Part shown: positions 44,259 through 53,583 of the stretch, in pieces
How positions within the stretch are numbered: the first letter of the stretch is position 1
How the letters are laid out: every line of letters begins with the position of its first letter
From: Paenibacillus guangzhouensis
GTDB taxonomy: Bacteria > Bacillota > Bacilli > Paenibacillales > Paenibacillaceae
Direction of reading: 5' to 3'
Assembly: GCF_009363075.1 (NCBI RefSeq)
Contig: NZ_CP045293.1
Coordinates: 1,054,001 to 1,118,000, forward strand
Length of the DNA: 64,000 nucleotides
Notes under the pieces: generated by a model
What the model saw: only the letters and a program-made list of their open reading frames with translations
What the model was told of the DNA's origin: nothing
Database searches by the model: none
Position numbers and translations under genes: made by a program

Positions 44259-45356
44259 ATGATAGAAGATCGTCTCGTATTAATTGGGTTGCATCAGTTA
44301 GAGGGTATTGGTTCAAGGACGATTCAAATCTTACATCAAAATTTGCAATCATTCCATGAATTGTTTACTTTAGATAAGGTGGATCTCGTTGCAATGGGGA
44401 TTCCCACAGAACGAGCTACTTATATGAAGGAACACGTTACACTTGAGAGAATCGAACAGGCTGTAGAACGCTATAATCAGTCTCAGATCGGTATTATTAC
44501 GATATTAGACCCGGAATATCCTGAACTACTCCGCGAGACGCCTGCGCCCCCTTGGGTGCTGTATACGATGGGTAATCAATCCCTGCTGAAGGAACCTTCC
44601 ATCGGTATGGTGGGGACACGCGTGCCAACGGCATACGGGAAAAAAGTGGCTGATTGGTTAGCTGTTGATTTGTGCGAAGCAGGATTTACAATCGTTAGCG
44701 GACTGGCGCGAGGAATCGATAGCTGTTGTCATCGGGGTGCGCTGCAAGCGAAAGGCAATACGATCGCTGTGCTAGGAACGAGCATTCATACGATCTATCC
44801 ACCTGAGAATCGTGCGCTCCATGAGGAGATTACGGCGAATGGATTGATTGTATCCGAGTATCCGATAGGCAAAAAGTCACACCCGGGACTATTCCCGCTT
44901 CGTAATCGAATTATTGCGGGCCTTAGCATAGGGACGGTCGTCGTCGAGGCTGGTGTAAAGAGCGGATCGTTAATTACAGCGGATGCCGCGCTAGAAGCTT
45001 CTAGGGAAGTATTCGCTGTTCCTGGCCCGATTACATCACCGAAGAGTCAAGGCACGCTGAACCTATTGCGTCAAGGAGCGAAGCTTGTTGTTACGGCAAA
45101 TGATATTATTGAAGAGTTTCCATTGGTACAGTCGAATGCGCGATCAATTGAAATTTTTGAACCATATTCCATGCCGGCATTGACAACAGAGGAGGAAACC
45201 ATATATCGTTTAATCGAACCGGAGCCTATTGCATTTGATACACTTCTGGAAAAAAGTGAAAGTAATTTTGGACATTTGCATTCAGTTCTGTTATCTTTAC
45301 TAATAAAAAAGGTAATTAGCCAACTTCCGGGTTCTGTGTATATAGCGAATTCATAA
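44259..45356 (+). CDS. dprA: DNA-processing protein DprA
   Basis: DprA loads RecA on incoming single-stranded DNA during transformation. The Rossmann-like core is clear: MVGTRVPTAYGKKVADWLA, SGLARGIDSCCHRGAL, NTIAVLGTSIHTIYPPEN, FPLRNRIIAGLS and GSLITADAALE. An N-terminal helical (SAM-like) domain and a C-terminal winged helix (TTEEETIYRLIEPEP) frame it. ATG 44259 is 9 bases after AAAGGAG (365 aa). Its neighbour topA is the usual one. Confidence 0.95.
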   Translation: MIEDRLVLIGLHQLEGIGSRTIQILHQNLQSFHELFTLDKVDLVAMGIPTERATYMKEHVTLERIEQAVERYNQSQIGIITILDPEYPELLRETPAPPWVLYTMGNQSLLKEPSIGMVGTRVPTAYGKKVADWLAVDLCEAGFTIVSGLARGIDSCCHRGALQAKGNTIAVLGTSIHTIYPPENRALHEEITANGLIVSEYPIGKKSHPGLFPLRNRIIAGLSIGTVVVEAGVKSGSLITADAALEASREVFAVPGPITSPKSQGTLNLLRQGAKLVVTANDIIEEFPLVQSNARSIEIFEPYSMPALTTEEETIYRLIEPEPIAFDTLLEKSESNFGHLHSVLLSLLIKKVISQLPGSVYIANS

Positions 45357-45408
45357 CAGAAATACAAATAATGTAAAGTTTGGATGAGATGGAGAGGAGG
45401 ATGAGCCT

Positions 45409-47508
45409 ATGGCGGATTCACTAGTCATTGTGGAATCACCTGCAAAAGCAAAAACAATTGGTAAATATCTAGGCAGTAAGTATATCGTGAAAGCGTCAAT
45501 GGGTCATGTCCGGGATTTGCCGAAAAGTCAAATCGGAGTTGAAGTCGAGAATGATTTCAATCCAAAATATATAACCATTCGTGGTAAAGGTTCTGTACTG
45601 AAAGAACTGAAGGACGCGCGTAAAAAAGTCAAAAAAGTCTATCTCGCAGCTGACCCGGATCGCGAAGGGGAAGCGATTGCATGGCATTTAGCCCATGTGC
45701 TCGAACTTGAGGAAGGTGAGAGCTGCCGCGTCGTATTTAACGAGATTACGAAGCAAGCGGTAAAGGATGCCTTTAAGACACCGCGTCAGATCAATATGGA
45801 TCTTGTGAATGCACAGCAAGCGCGTCGTATTCTAGACCGACTCGTTGGTTATAAGATTAGTCCTTTATTATGGAAGAAAGTCAAAAAAGGATTGTCCGCT
45901 GGTCGGGTGCAATCCGTTGCCGTGAAGATTATCATTGATCGAGAAAATGAGATTGATGCATTCGTACCTGAGGAGTATTGGACGATTCAAGCGAGACTTG
46001 CAATCGGTAAGAATGAATTCGATGCCAAATTCCATTCCTTGGACGGCGTAAAGCATGAATTGCACAACGAAGCGGAAATGCAAAAAATTCTGGCTGCCAT
46101 CGCAAAGCAGAAATTTACGGTCTCAGAAGTGAAAGAGCGGGAGAGACAACGTCATCCATCGCCACCGTTTATTACAAGCTCATTGCAGCAGGAAGCCGCA
46201 CGTAAGCTCAACTTCCGTGCAGCGAAGACCATGTCCGTCGCTCAGCAGCTGTACGAGGGTGTCGATCTGGGTAAAGAAGGCACCGTCGGTCTGATTACGT
46301 ATATGCGTACGGATTCCACGCGGATTTCCACTATTGCGCAAGAAGAAGCGAAAGCACTGATCGTGGATAAATACGGAAGCGATTTCGCGCCGGAGACACC
46401 AAGGCAATATACGAAGAAATCGTCTGCCAATGCACAGGATGCACATGAAGCGATACGACCTACATCTGCGCTTCGTGAGCCTGATGAGATTAAATCGTTT
46501 ATGAGCCGCGATCAGTATCGTCTATATAAATTGATCTGGGAATGTTTTGTGGCAAGCCAAATGACATCGGCCATTCTTGATACGATGACAGTGGACATTA
46601 CAGCAGGGCGTACAACGTTCCGTGCAGTGGGTTCCAAGGTGCGCTTCAAAGGCTTTATGCAGGTCTATGTGGAAGGTAACGATGACGGTTCAACGGACGG
46701 AGAAGATAAGCTGCTTCCAGCGCTTGCGCAGGGGGATTCATTAACGAAAAAGGATATTGAGCCTAAGCAGCATTTTACACAGCCGCCGCCACGATATACG
46801 GAGGCACGATTGGTCAAGACGCTGGAGGAACTCGGCATCGGAAGACCAAGTACTTATGCTCCAACGCTAGAGACGATCCAAAAACGCGGTTACGTCGCGG
46901 TGGAGGAGAAGAAATTCGTTCCGACTGAACTTGGTGAACTGATTATCGAGCAAATGGAGCAGTTCTTCCCGGAAATCCTCGACGTTGAATTTACGGCACA
47001 TATGGAAGAAGACCTCGACCATGTCGAAGACGGTGAAGGCGAATGGGTATCTGTCCTGGCAGAGTTCTACAAATCATTCGAGAAGCGTCTAGAGGTCGCC
47101 GAAGAAGAGATGAAGGAGATCGAGATCGTCGATGAAGTCTCCGATGAGATTTGCGAGAAGTGCGGCAGACATTTCGTCTACAAGATGGGGCGTTTCGGCA
47201 AGTTCCTCGCGTGCTCAGGTTTCCCGGATTGCCGTAATACGAAGCCGATCGTCAAGGAAACAGGTGTTGAGTGTCCGACTTGTCACGAAGGACAAATCGT
47301 AGAGCGCCGCAGTAAGAAAGGCCGTGTATTCTACGGTTGTACAAGGTACCCAGAGTGCGATTTCGTATCGTGGGATAAACCGATCTCCAAGCCTTGTCCG
47401 AATTGCGGCAAGTTGTTGGTAGAGAAGCGTACCAAGCAAGGGATCAAACATCAATGTACATCTTGCGACTTCAGCGAAGAGGTACAAGAGCAAGAGGATC
47501 AAGATTAA
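45409..47508 (+). CDS. topA: DNA topoisomerase I
   Basis: TopA relaxes negative supercoils. The TOPRIM domain opens [19 protein letters not shown], with [13 protein letters not shown]; the nucleophile Tyr is in [10 protein letters not shown] (about residue 303). Three C-terminal zinc ribbons follow (CEKCGRH...CSGFPDC, CPTCHEG...CTRYPEC, CPNCGKL...CTSC). The 699 residues are normal for Bacillales. ATG 45409 follows GAGAGGAGG. Confidence 0.97.
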   Translation: MADSLVIVESPAKAKTIGKYLGSKYIVKASMGHVRDLPKSQIGVEVENDFNPKYITIRGKGSVLKELKDARKKVKKVYLAADPDREGEAIAWHLAHVLELEEGESCRVVFNEITKQAVKDAFKTPRQINMDLVNAQQARRILDRLVGYKISPLLWKKVKKGLSAGRVQSVAVKIIIDRENEIDAFVPEEYWTIQARLAIGKNEFDAKFHSLDGVKHELHNEAEMQKILAAIAKQKFTVSEVKERERQRHPSPPFITSSLQQEAARKLNFRAAKTMSVAQQLYEGVDLGKEGTVGLITYMRTDSTRISTIAQEEAKALIVDKYGSDFAPETPRQYTKKSSANAQDAHEAIRPTSALREPDEIKSFMSRDQYRLYKLIWECFVASQMTSAILDTMTVDITAGRTTFRAVGSKVRFKGFMQVYVEGNDDGSTDGEDKLLPALAQGDSLTKKDIEPKQHFTQPPPRYTEARLVKTLEELGIGRPSTYAPTLETIQKRGYVAVEEKKFVPTELGELIIEQMEQFFPEILDVEFTAHMEEDLDHVEDGEGEWVSVLAEFYKSFEKRLEVAEEEMKEIEIVDEVSDEICEKCGRHFVYKMGRFGKFLACSGFPDCRNTKPIVKETGVECPTCHEGQIVERRSKKGRVFYGCTRYPECDFVSWDKPISKPCPNCGKLLVEKRTKQGIKHQCTSCDFSEEVQEQEDQD

Positions 47509-47563
47509 ATCAAGAATCGATTATCGAGAAGATAGACGATCACAACCTCATACGTTAAGCGTG

Positions 47564-47597
47564 CCGCACAGTCCCTTATCTAAGGGACTGTTTCGGC
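47564..47597 (+). terminator. Hairpin after topA
   Basis: ACAGTCCCTTA-TC-TAAGGGACTGT is an 11-bp perfect stem, extended by GCCG/CGGC. The T run is minimal, so it may be a weak terminator. Confidence 0.6.
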
Positions 47598-47666
47598 GAA
47601 AGCGCTCATTTCACGATAGAAATAAAAACGTGTAAAAGTTACTCTCAAGCCCAGTTCAGGGTGTCC

Positions 47667-47720
47667 AGAGGGCGTAGCCCTCGGGGTCCCCCTTCGTGAA
47701 GGGGGATTTAGGGGGTTGAA
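47667..47720 (+). repeat. GC-rich palindromic repeat cluster
   Basis: GAGGGC-GTA-GCCCTC and TCCCCCTTC-GT-GAAGGGGGA lie side by side and end in TTTAGGGGGTTGAAA. The base composition contrasts sharply with the AT-rich DNA on the right. The form is that of a dispersed intergenic repeat; other copies were not seen in this window. Confidence 0.55.
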
Positions 47721-47813
47721 ATGATATTTTAAAAGTAATAAATAGTTAATGATTAAATAAATTGTATAAGGGGGTAGTGGGGGAAGCCCCCACACCTCAA
47801 GGAGGAACCAACA

Positions 47814-49142
47814 TTGTCAGAACAACAAAGAGTTACCGTCATCGGAGCAGGATTAGCAGGAAGTGAAGCGGCGTGGCAGATCGCGAGTCAAGGTGTACCC
47901 GTTACATTATATGAAATGCGCCCTGTGCAAAAAACACCAGCGCATCATACAGATAAATTTGCAGAGCTCGTATGCAGTAACTCGCTGCGCGCAAACGGAC
48001 TCAGTAACGCGGTGGGTGTGATTAAAGAAGAAATGCGTATGTTGAACTCCCTTATTATTGGTGCGGCTGATCGCAATGCTGTACCTGCTGGAGGAGCCTT
48101 AGCGGTAGACCGCGATGGTTTCGGAGATGAGATCACGAATACGCTGCGTAATCATCCACTGATCGAAGTTCGCAATGAAGAAGTGCAAGAAATCCCGCAG
48201 GATGGCATCACCGTGATCGCTACGGGACCTTTAACTTCACCAAGTCTCTCTGCACAAATTAAAGGATTGCTAGGGGAAGAATATTTCTACTTCTACGATG
48301 CTGCAGCGCCAATCATCGAGAAGGATTCCATCGACATGAACAAGGTGTACCTTGCTTCGCGTTATGATAAAGGGGAGGCTGCATACCTCAATTGCCCCAT
48401 GACGGAAGAGGAATTTAATGTTTTCTATGATGCCTTGATATCGGCTGAGACAGCAGCGCTCAAAGAGTTTGAGAAAGAAATTTATTTTGAAGGCTGTATG
48501 CCGATTGAAGTCATGATGAAACGTGGGAAGCAGACGGCGCTGTTCGGCCCAATGAAACCGGTTGGTCTTGTGAACCCGCACACCGGACAACTTCCTCATG
48601 CTGTTGTTCAGCTTCGTCAAGACAACGCTGCAGGCACCCTTTATAATATGGTCGGTTTCCAGACACATTTGAAATGGGGCGAACAGAAGCGGGTCTTCTC
48701 CCTCATTCCTGGGCTTGAGAATGCTGAATTTGTTCGCTATGGCGTTATGCACCGCAACACGTTCGTTAACTCGCCGAGATTGCTAAGACCGACTTACCAG
48801 TTCAAAGGGCGGGATAATCTCTTCTTTGCTGGACAAATGACAGGCGTTGAAGGTTATGTAGAATCTGCGGCTTCCGGTCTGATTGCAGGGCTTAATGCGG
48901 CTCGTTATGCGAAGCAGCAGGAATGCCTTGTTTTCCCGCAAGAATCTACACTTGGAAGTATGGCGCATTACATCACGAATGCAGATCCTGAGCATTTCCA
49001 ACCGATGAATGCAAATTTCGGGCTTGTTCCTCCGCTGGAGAAACGTATTCGTAATAAGAAAGAAAAGAACGAAATGATTGCGAATCGAGCGCTCGATACG
49101 GTCCGTAATTTTGCACAAGAGCACCAACTCATTTATACTTAA
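47814..49142 (+). CDS. trmFO: tRNA (uracil54-C5)-methyltransferase TrmFO, folate-dependent
   Basis: TrmFO makes ribothymidine-54 in tRNA using methylene-tetrahydrofolate and FAD. The FAD loop [37 protein letters not shown] and the C-terminal [16 protein letters not shown] identify it. The 442 residues are normal. It starts at TTG 47814 after CAAGGAGGAACC. The xerC gene that follows it in B. subtilis is missing. Confidence 0.96.
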   Translation: MSEQQRVTVIGAGLAGSEAAWQIASQGVPVTLYEMRPVQKTPAHHTDKFAELVCSNSLRANGLSNAVGVIKEEMRMLNSLIIGAADRNAVPAGGALAVDRDGFGDEITNTLRNHPLIEVRNEEVQEIPQDGITVIATGPLTSPSLSAQIKGLLGEEYFYFYDAAAPIIEKDSIDMNKVYLASRYDKGEAAYLNCPMTEEEFNVFYDALISAETAALKEFEKEIYFEGCMPIEVMMKRGKQTALFGPMKPVGLVNPHTGQLPHAVVQLRQDNAAGTLYNMVGFQTHLKWGEQKRVFSLIPGLENAEFVRYGVMHRNTFVNSPRLLRPTYQFKGRDNLFFAGQMTGVEGYVESAASGLIAGLNAARYAKQQECLVFPQESTLGSMAHYITNADPEHFQPMNANFGLVPPLEKRIRNKKEKNEMIANRALDTVRNFAQEHQLIYT

Positions 49143-49223
49143 TATATCGAGATTGATGACACTTTAAGAAGCAGCTGCTCGTAGCTGTTTCTTTGTTTAG
49201 GAAAAGGCTTTTGATGTCGGGTG

Positions 49224-49287
49224 GGGGTCCATGTAATGCGCCTCTATCGACTTCGAAGCCATATCCCCACTTGGTGGGGTTACTTTA
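49224..49287 (+). repeat. Structured intergenic repeat, copy 2 (before hslV)
   Basis: GGGGTC...CGAAGCCATAT...GGTGGGGTTACTTT aligns with 15494-15557. Here the right arm makes a local hairpin CCCCAC-TTG-GTGGGG (49265-49279). It occupies the trmFO-hslV gap, ending about 5 bases before the hslV ribosome site. Confidence 0.55.
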
Positions 49288-49303
49288 GGAGGGAGATTGC
49301 CTT

Positions 49304-49846
49304 ATGGAAATGGCATTTCACGCAACGACGATTTGTGCCGTACGACATCAAGGGAAGGGAGCTATTGCAGGAGACGGTCAAGTGACTTTCGGTAATGCAA
49401 TGGTGATGAAGCAGCACGCGAAAAAGGTCCGTAGACTATATCGTGGGCAAGTTGTTGCAGGCTTCGCAGGTTCCGTAGCGGATGCGATTACGCTATTCGA
49501 GAAATTTGAAGGCAAGCTGGAAGAACATCATGGAAACCTTCAGCGTTCTGCAGTTGAACTCGCCAAAGAATGGCGCTCAGATCGCGTTCTTCGGAAACTT
49601 GAAGCCATGATGATCGTAATGGATCATAGTGGATTGTTATTGATCTCGGGGAATGGTGAGATTATCGAGCCAGATGATGGCATTCTTGCGATCGGATCAG
49701 GCGGATCATTTGCATTATCAGCAGCGCGAGCATTACAGCGTCATGCCCCAGAGATGGAAGCCAAGGAGATGGCGAAGGCGTCGCTTCAAATTGCTTCGGA
49801 GATCTGCGTATATACGAACGGTAATATTATCGTCGAGGAAATATGA
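49304..49846 (+). CDS. hslV: ATP-dependent protease subunit HslV (ClpQ)
   Basis: HslV is the proteasome-like peptidase that works with HslU. Family stretches include [34 protein letters not shown] and [20 protein letters not shown]. The N-terminus is [13 protein letters not shown]. In E. coli the mature protein begins TTI with Thr1 as nucleophile, and in B. subtilis the extension starts MSS with a Ser nucleophile. Here a 7-residue extension lacks Ser. ATG 49304 is 8 bases after GGAGGGAG; ATG 49310 is also possible. Length 180 is normal. Confidence 0.95.
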   Translation: MEMAFHATTICAVRHQGKGAIAGDGQVTFGNAMVMKQHAKKVRRLYRGQVVAGFAGSVADAITLFEKFEGKLEEHHGNLQRSAVELAKEWRSDRVLRKLEAMMIVMDHSGLLLISGNGEIIEPDDGILAIGSGGSFALSAARALQRHAPEMEAKEMAKASLQIASEICVYTNGNIIVEEI

Positions 49847-49893
49847 GAAAATGCTATTAAGGCGAGATGAACGATTGAGTTGGAGGGATGAAG

Positions 49894-51294
49894 ATGAGTA
49901 ATCAATCATTAACACCGCGTCAGATCGTTGCGGAATTGGATAAGTATATTGTTGGCCAGAAAAAGGCGAAAAAATCGGTTGCTGTTGCATTACGGAATCG
50001 TTATCGTCGAAGCTTGCTCGATGAGTCGCTTCGAGATGAAATTGTGCCGAAAAATATTTTGATGATTGGACCAACTGGGGTGGGGAAGACAGAAATCGCT
50101 CGCAGACTCGCGAAATTGGTTCAAGCGCCATTCGTGAAGGTTGAAGCAACGAAATTTACAGAGGTCGGTTATGTGGGCCGTGATGTAGAATCGATGGTCC
50201 GTGATCTAATCGAGACTGCGATTCGTATGGTGAAGTCAGAACGAATGGAACAGGTGAAGGACAAGGCAGAAGAAATGGCTAACGAGCGAATTGTTCAAAT
50301 CCTCGTTCCGTCAGCGTCGAAGAACAAGAATCAGAAGAATCCATTCGAAATGTTATTCGGTAATAATGGGAATACGCAACAGCAGGAAGAGGCAGAGCCG
50401 CAAGATTCGAATGTTACTGAGCGTCGCCGTCAAGTACGTTTTAATCTGCTTGCTGGCAAGCTTGAGAATGATACAATTGAGATTGACGTCGAGGATGCGG
50501 CGCCGAATATGATGGATATGTTCGCTGGTCAAGGGAATGAACAGATGGGCATGAATATGCAAGAAATGTTCGGCAGCTTGATGCCTAAACGAACGAAACG
50601 CCGTAAATTATCGATTAAAGAGGCACGCAAAGTGTTGATTCAAGAAGAAGCCGGAAAATTGGTTGATATGGATGATGTGACGCAAGAGTCTATTCGAAGA
50701 GCAGAGCAATCTGGCATTATTTTTATTGATGAGATCGATAAAGTTGCTAGTGCAGGCCGAGGATCGGGTCCAGATGTGTCACGAGAAGGCGTACAGCGTG
50801 ATATCCTGCCTATCGTAGAAGGATCAACGATCATGACCAAATACGGGCCTGTGAAGACGGACTATATCTTGTTTATCGCAGCAGGAGCCTTCCATATTGC
50901 GAAGCCTTCGGATCTGATCCCAGAGCTTCAAGGTCGATTCCCGATTCGGGTTGAGCTTAGCAGCTTATCCCTGGATGATTTTGTATCGATTTTAACGGAG
51001 CCGAAGAACGCATTAACGAAGCAATACGCTGATCTTCTGCGCACAGAAGATATTGAAATTGAATTTTCCGCGGAAGCCATACGGGAGATTGCGCATATTG
51101 CTGCAACGGTGAATCAGAATACAGAAAATATTGGCGCACGTAGACTGCATACGATCCTTGAGAAGTTATTAGAGGATTTATCGTTTGAGGCGCCAGAATT
51201 GACGCTAGACAAGATGACGATTACGCCAGAGTATGTCCGTGAGAAATTAGGGGATATTGCACAGAATCGTGATCTCAGTCAGTATATACTGTGA
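49894..51294 (+). CDS. hslU: HslU (ClpY) unfoldase ATPase
   Basis: HslU is the AAA+ partner that unfolds substrates for HslV. The N-terminus [20 protein letters not shown], Walker [15 protein letters not shown], Walker [10 protein letters not shown], the intermediate domain, and the C-terminal [18 protein letters not shown] and SQYIL tail (the tail that inserts into HslV) are present. The ATG at 49888 touches the GGAGGG site, so ATG 49894 is preferred (466 aa). Confidence 0.96.
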   Translation: MSNQSLTPRQIVAELDKYIVGQKKAKKSVAVALRNRYRRSLLDESLRDEIVPKNILMIGPTGVGKTEIARRLAKLVQAPFVKVEATKFTEVGYVGRDVESMVRDLIETAIRMVKSERMEQVKDKAEEMANERIVQILVPSASKNKNQKNPFEMLFGNNGNTQQQEEAEPQDSNVTERRRQVRFNLLAGKLENDTIEIDVEDAAPNMMDMFAGQGNEQMGMNMQEMFGSLMPKRTKRRKLSIKEARKVLIQEEAGKLVDMDDVTQESIRRAEQSGIIFIDEIDKVASAGRGSGPDVSREGVQRDILPIVEGSTIMTKYGPVKTDYILFIAAGAFHIAKPSDLIPELQGRFPIRVELSSLSLDDFVSILTEPKNALTKQYADLLRTEDIEIEFSAEAIREIAHIAATVNQNTENIGARRLHTILEKLLEDLSFEAPELTLDKMTITPEYVREKLGDIAQNRDLSQYIL

Positions 51295-51322
51295 TTCATA
51301 AGTTGAACTAGGAGGTTACGAG

Positions 51323-52090
51323 GTGACATTACTCGCCAACACACGTGCTTTGAACAAACTGCTGCAGCGTGCAGATGGCAAGGCTGTCAATTTCCGTGAA
51401 ATGTCGGAGATCCTGCGAGATGCCATTCAGGCCAATATCTATGTTGTGAGCCAAAAAGGCAAAGTACTTGGATATGGGGTCATGGATGAGTCGGATTTAC
51501 ACGCCCTGGAGCAGACAGCAAATGATGTGCGTATTCCAGAAGAAATCAATCAATTGCTTCTTTCTTTTGACAATACGGCAAGAAACACCGATGCAGGGAT
51601 GCAGAATCAAGAAGGATTGAATCAAATTTCGGCATTTTTCTCCCATTCGATTGTAACTGTTGTTCCAATAATAGGTCGCGGGGAAAGAATTGGTACTATT
51701 GTACTAACGAGTCCAAAAGCACTGTTTCAGGATGATGATCTCGTTTTGGCGGAATTTGGATCTGCTATTGTGGGAATGGAAATTAGTCGAGACCTTGCTG
51801 ACGAGCATGAAGTCGAGACTCGCAATAAGTCTGCAGTGCTATCTGCGGTCAATTCGCTCACTTACAGCGAACTGGATGCGGTCGAACATATTGTCCATGA
51901 ATTAACAGGTAACGAGGGGTTGCTTGTGGCGTCCAAAGTTGCGGACCGCGCGGGAATAACCCGTTCCGTTATTGTCAACGCGCTGCGCAAGCTGGAAGGT
52001 GCGGGCGTCATCGAGACACGTTCACTCGGAATGAAAGGGACCTATATTAAGATCATCAATGACCAATTTATAAGTCATATTACCCGTTAA
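51323..52090 (+). CDS. codY: GTP- and branched-chain-amino-acid-sensing repressor CodY
   Basis: CodY represses nutrient-limitation genes when GTP and branched-chain amino acids are plentiful. It has the N-terminal GAF domain (LRDAIQANIYVVSQKGKVLG, TVVPIIGRGERIGTIVL) and a C-terminal winged helix (VASKVADRAGITRSVIVNAL, then VIETRSLGMKGTYIK). The 255 residues start at GTG 51323 six bases after AGGAGG. It closes hslVU-codY and is followed by a terminator before the flagellar operon. Confidence 0.97.
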   Translation: MTLLANTRALNKLLQRADGKAVNFREMSEILRDAIQANIYVVSQKGKVLGYGVMDESDLHALEQTANDVRIPEEINQLLLSFDNTARNTDAGMQNQEGLNQISAFFSHSIVTVVPIIGRGERIGTIVLTSPKALFQDDDLVLAEFGSAIVGMEISRDLADEHEVETRNKSAVLSAVNSLTYSELDAVEHIVHELTGNEGLLVASKVADRAGITRSVIVNALRKLEGAGVIETRSLGMKGTYIKIINDQFISHITR

Positions 52091-52129
52091 AATGTTAAGT
52101 GTATATTAAGGTTTATATAGAACGACAAG

Positions 52130-52163
52130 AGTCCTATCTTTCGACGAAAGATAGGGCTTTTTG
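52130..52163 (+). terminator. Terminator after codY
   Basis: AGTCCTATCTTTC-GAC-GAAAGATAGGGCT forms a 13-bp stem (one G-U) followed by TTTTT. Confidence 0.92.
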
Positions 52164-52198
52164 CTTATTGTGAAAAAAGGTAAACTCACAGAATATTA

Positions 52199-52216
52199 TG
52201 ATATACTGCCAGTATA
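52199..52216 (+). promoter_or_regulatory. Promoter of the fla operon with overlapping palindrome
   Basis: An extended -10 TGA-TATACT (52199-52207) overlaps a perfect 15-bp dyad TATACTG-C-CAGTATA (52202-52216). A protein bound there would block the promoter. A CodY-like sequence (AATTTTGTAGAATTT, about four mismatches to the consensus) lies downstream near 52291-52305. Confidence 0.5.
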
Positions 52217-52242
52217 CATATTTCTGCATATTTTTTATTACA

Positions 52243-52271
52243 CGACAATTTGCCACTAAAATATTGTCGAA
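52243..52271 (+). promoter_or_regulatory. Inverted 0A-box-like pair before flgB
   Basis: CGACAAT (52243-52249) and ATTGTCG(AA) (52263-52271) form an inverted pair 13 bp apart, each resembling half of a Spo0A box (TTGTCGAA). Spo0A or another regulator could bind; this rests on a short motif only. Confidence 0.35.
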
Positions 52272-52340
52272 TTAAGGAGGATATCCAGGAATTTTGTAGA
52301 ATTTTATTATTGCTAATTTAAAATGAAAGTGGGGAAAATT

Positions 52341-52751
52341 GTGAATTTGCTTAGCGGCGCAAGCTTTGAACGCTTACAAGGCGCGATCGACACCTCGAAT
52401 TTACGCCAGAAAGTCATTGCGAACAACATTGCCAATGCAGATACGCCGAATTTCAAGAGATCTGACGTCTCCTTCGAAAGTATGTTGGAACAAGAAATGG
52501 ATCGAAATTCCTCTTCACTCATCGGCAATCGGACGGATTCCCGGCATTTCTATATCGGACCCCAGTCCGGTTCGATGGTATCACCTCAAGTGACTACGGA
52601 TGAGACAACGGTGTACAACAATAATCTCAACAATGTCGACATGGATAAAGAAATGTCACAGCTAGCTCAAAACCAATTGAAGTATAATGCCCTCATTCAA
52701 CAACTCAATCACGATATTAAGATGAAACGCGTCGTACTCGAAGGGAGATAA
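52341..52751 (+). CDS. flgB: Flagellar basal-body rod protein FlgB
   Basis: FlgB is a proximal rod protein. The conserved N-terminal coiled-coil segment DTSNLRQKVIANNIANADTP and the C-terminal NQLKYNALIQQLNHDIKMK are typical. GTG 52341 gives MNLLSGASFERLQ, close to family N-termini, with GTGGGG upstream. The ATG at 52323 has no ribosome site. The product is 136 residues and opens the long flagellar operon. Confidence 0.94.
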   Translation: MNLLSGASFERLQGAIDTSNLRQKVIANNIANADTPNFKRSDVSFESMLEQEMDRNSSSLIGNRTDSRHFYIGPQSGSMVSPQVTTDETTVYNNNLNNVDMDKEMSQLAQNQLKYNALIQQLNHDIKMKRVVLEGR

Positions 52752-52756
52752 TGGTC

Positions 52757-53209
52757 TTGAACATTAGTAACAGCTTTAATATTAGTGCTTCTGCATTGAC
52801 CGCTCAGCGTCTGCGAATGGATGTCGTCAGTTCCAATATTGCGAATGCGGAGACTACGCGTGGCAGGTATGTTGATGGTAAATTCGAACCTTATCGACGG
52901 AAGATGGTTGTCATGCAGCCATATCAGGAGGGAAGCTTCGCGAGCGCGCTTCAGTCTGAGCTCGGTGAGCCAGATGTCGGAAAGGGAGTGAAAATTACTC
53001 AAATCAAAGAAGATCAGGCGCCATTCAAGCAAGTCTATAATCCAACGCATCCTGATGCAGATTCGAATGGATACGTGAGTATGCCTAACGTTGATGTACT
53101 GAAGGAAATGGTGGATATGATTTCTGCGACAAGGGCTTATGAGTCGAACGTAACGGCACTAAATGCATCGAAGTCGATGTTTATGAAAGCACTTGAGATT
53201 GGTAAATAA
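52757..53209 (+). CDS. flgC: Flagellar basal-body rod protein FlgC
   Basis: FlgC is the second proximal rod protein. SFNISASALTAQRLRMDVVS and SSNIANAETTRG, and the C-terminal PNVDVLKEMVDMISATRAYE match the family. The TTG at 52757 is 9 bases after AAGGGAGA and gives MNISNSFNIS (150 aa). ATG 52751 overlaps the flgB stop (TAATG) but is only 3 bases from that site. Confidence 0.94.
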   Translation: MNISNSFNISASALTAQRLRMDVVSSNIANAETTRGRYVDGKFEPYRRKMVVMQPYQEGSFASALQSELGEPDVGKGVKITQIKEDQAPFKQVYNPTHPDADSNGYVSMPNVDVLKEMVDMISATRAYESNVTALNASKSMFMKALEIGK

Positions 53210-53235
53210 CATTATCTCGATCGAACGGGGGGGAA

Positions 53236-53541
53236 ATGATGATTCAGAATAATTTGTTGGCAGGCGTAACGCCGAAGCTGACAACGAACATCGCACAGAA
53301 TACTGCAACACCAGCAGAAGTTACTAAACAGTTTAGTGAGTTTTTGGGTGATGCATTGAATCAAGTCGATGCACAAGAGAAGAACGTACATAAAATGAGC
53401 GATAAATTCATTCTTGGCCAAGTGAATGTTGATCAATTAATGATCGCATCCGAACAGGCGACGCTTAGTCTTCAGCTGACGACACAAATACGCAATAAAG
53501 TGATCGAAGCGTATCAAGACATTATGCGTACGCAAATCTAA
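53236..53541 (+). CDS. fliE: Flagellar hook-basal body complex protein FliE
   Basis: FliE links the MS ring to the rod. The 101 residues contain FGDALNQVDAQEKN-like FLGDALNQVDAQEKNVHKM and the C-terminal MIASEQATLSLQLTTQIRNK with VIEAYQDIMRTQI. ATG 53236 and ATG 53239 both follow a GGGGGGG stretch. Confidence 0.93.
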   Translation: MMIQNNLLAGVTPKLTTNIAQNTATPAEVTKQFSEFLGDALNQVDAQEKNVHKMSDKFILGQVNVDQLMIASEQATLSLQLTTQIRNKVIEAYQDIMRTQI

Positions 53542-53583
53542 TTAGAGATACATATTTAGCAAAGTTTCGGATGGGGTGACAGT

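Larger units (their letters stand above)
47509..47813 (+). other. Intergenic region with GC-rich hairpin repeats before trmFO
   Basis: No gene is visible. It holds the topA terminator, then a cluster of palindromes (47667-47720) and a GTGGGG-GAAG-CCCCAC hairpin (47777-47790) just before the trmFO ribosome site. Confidence 0.6.
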
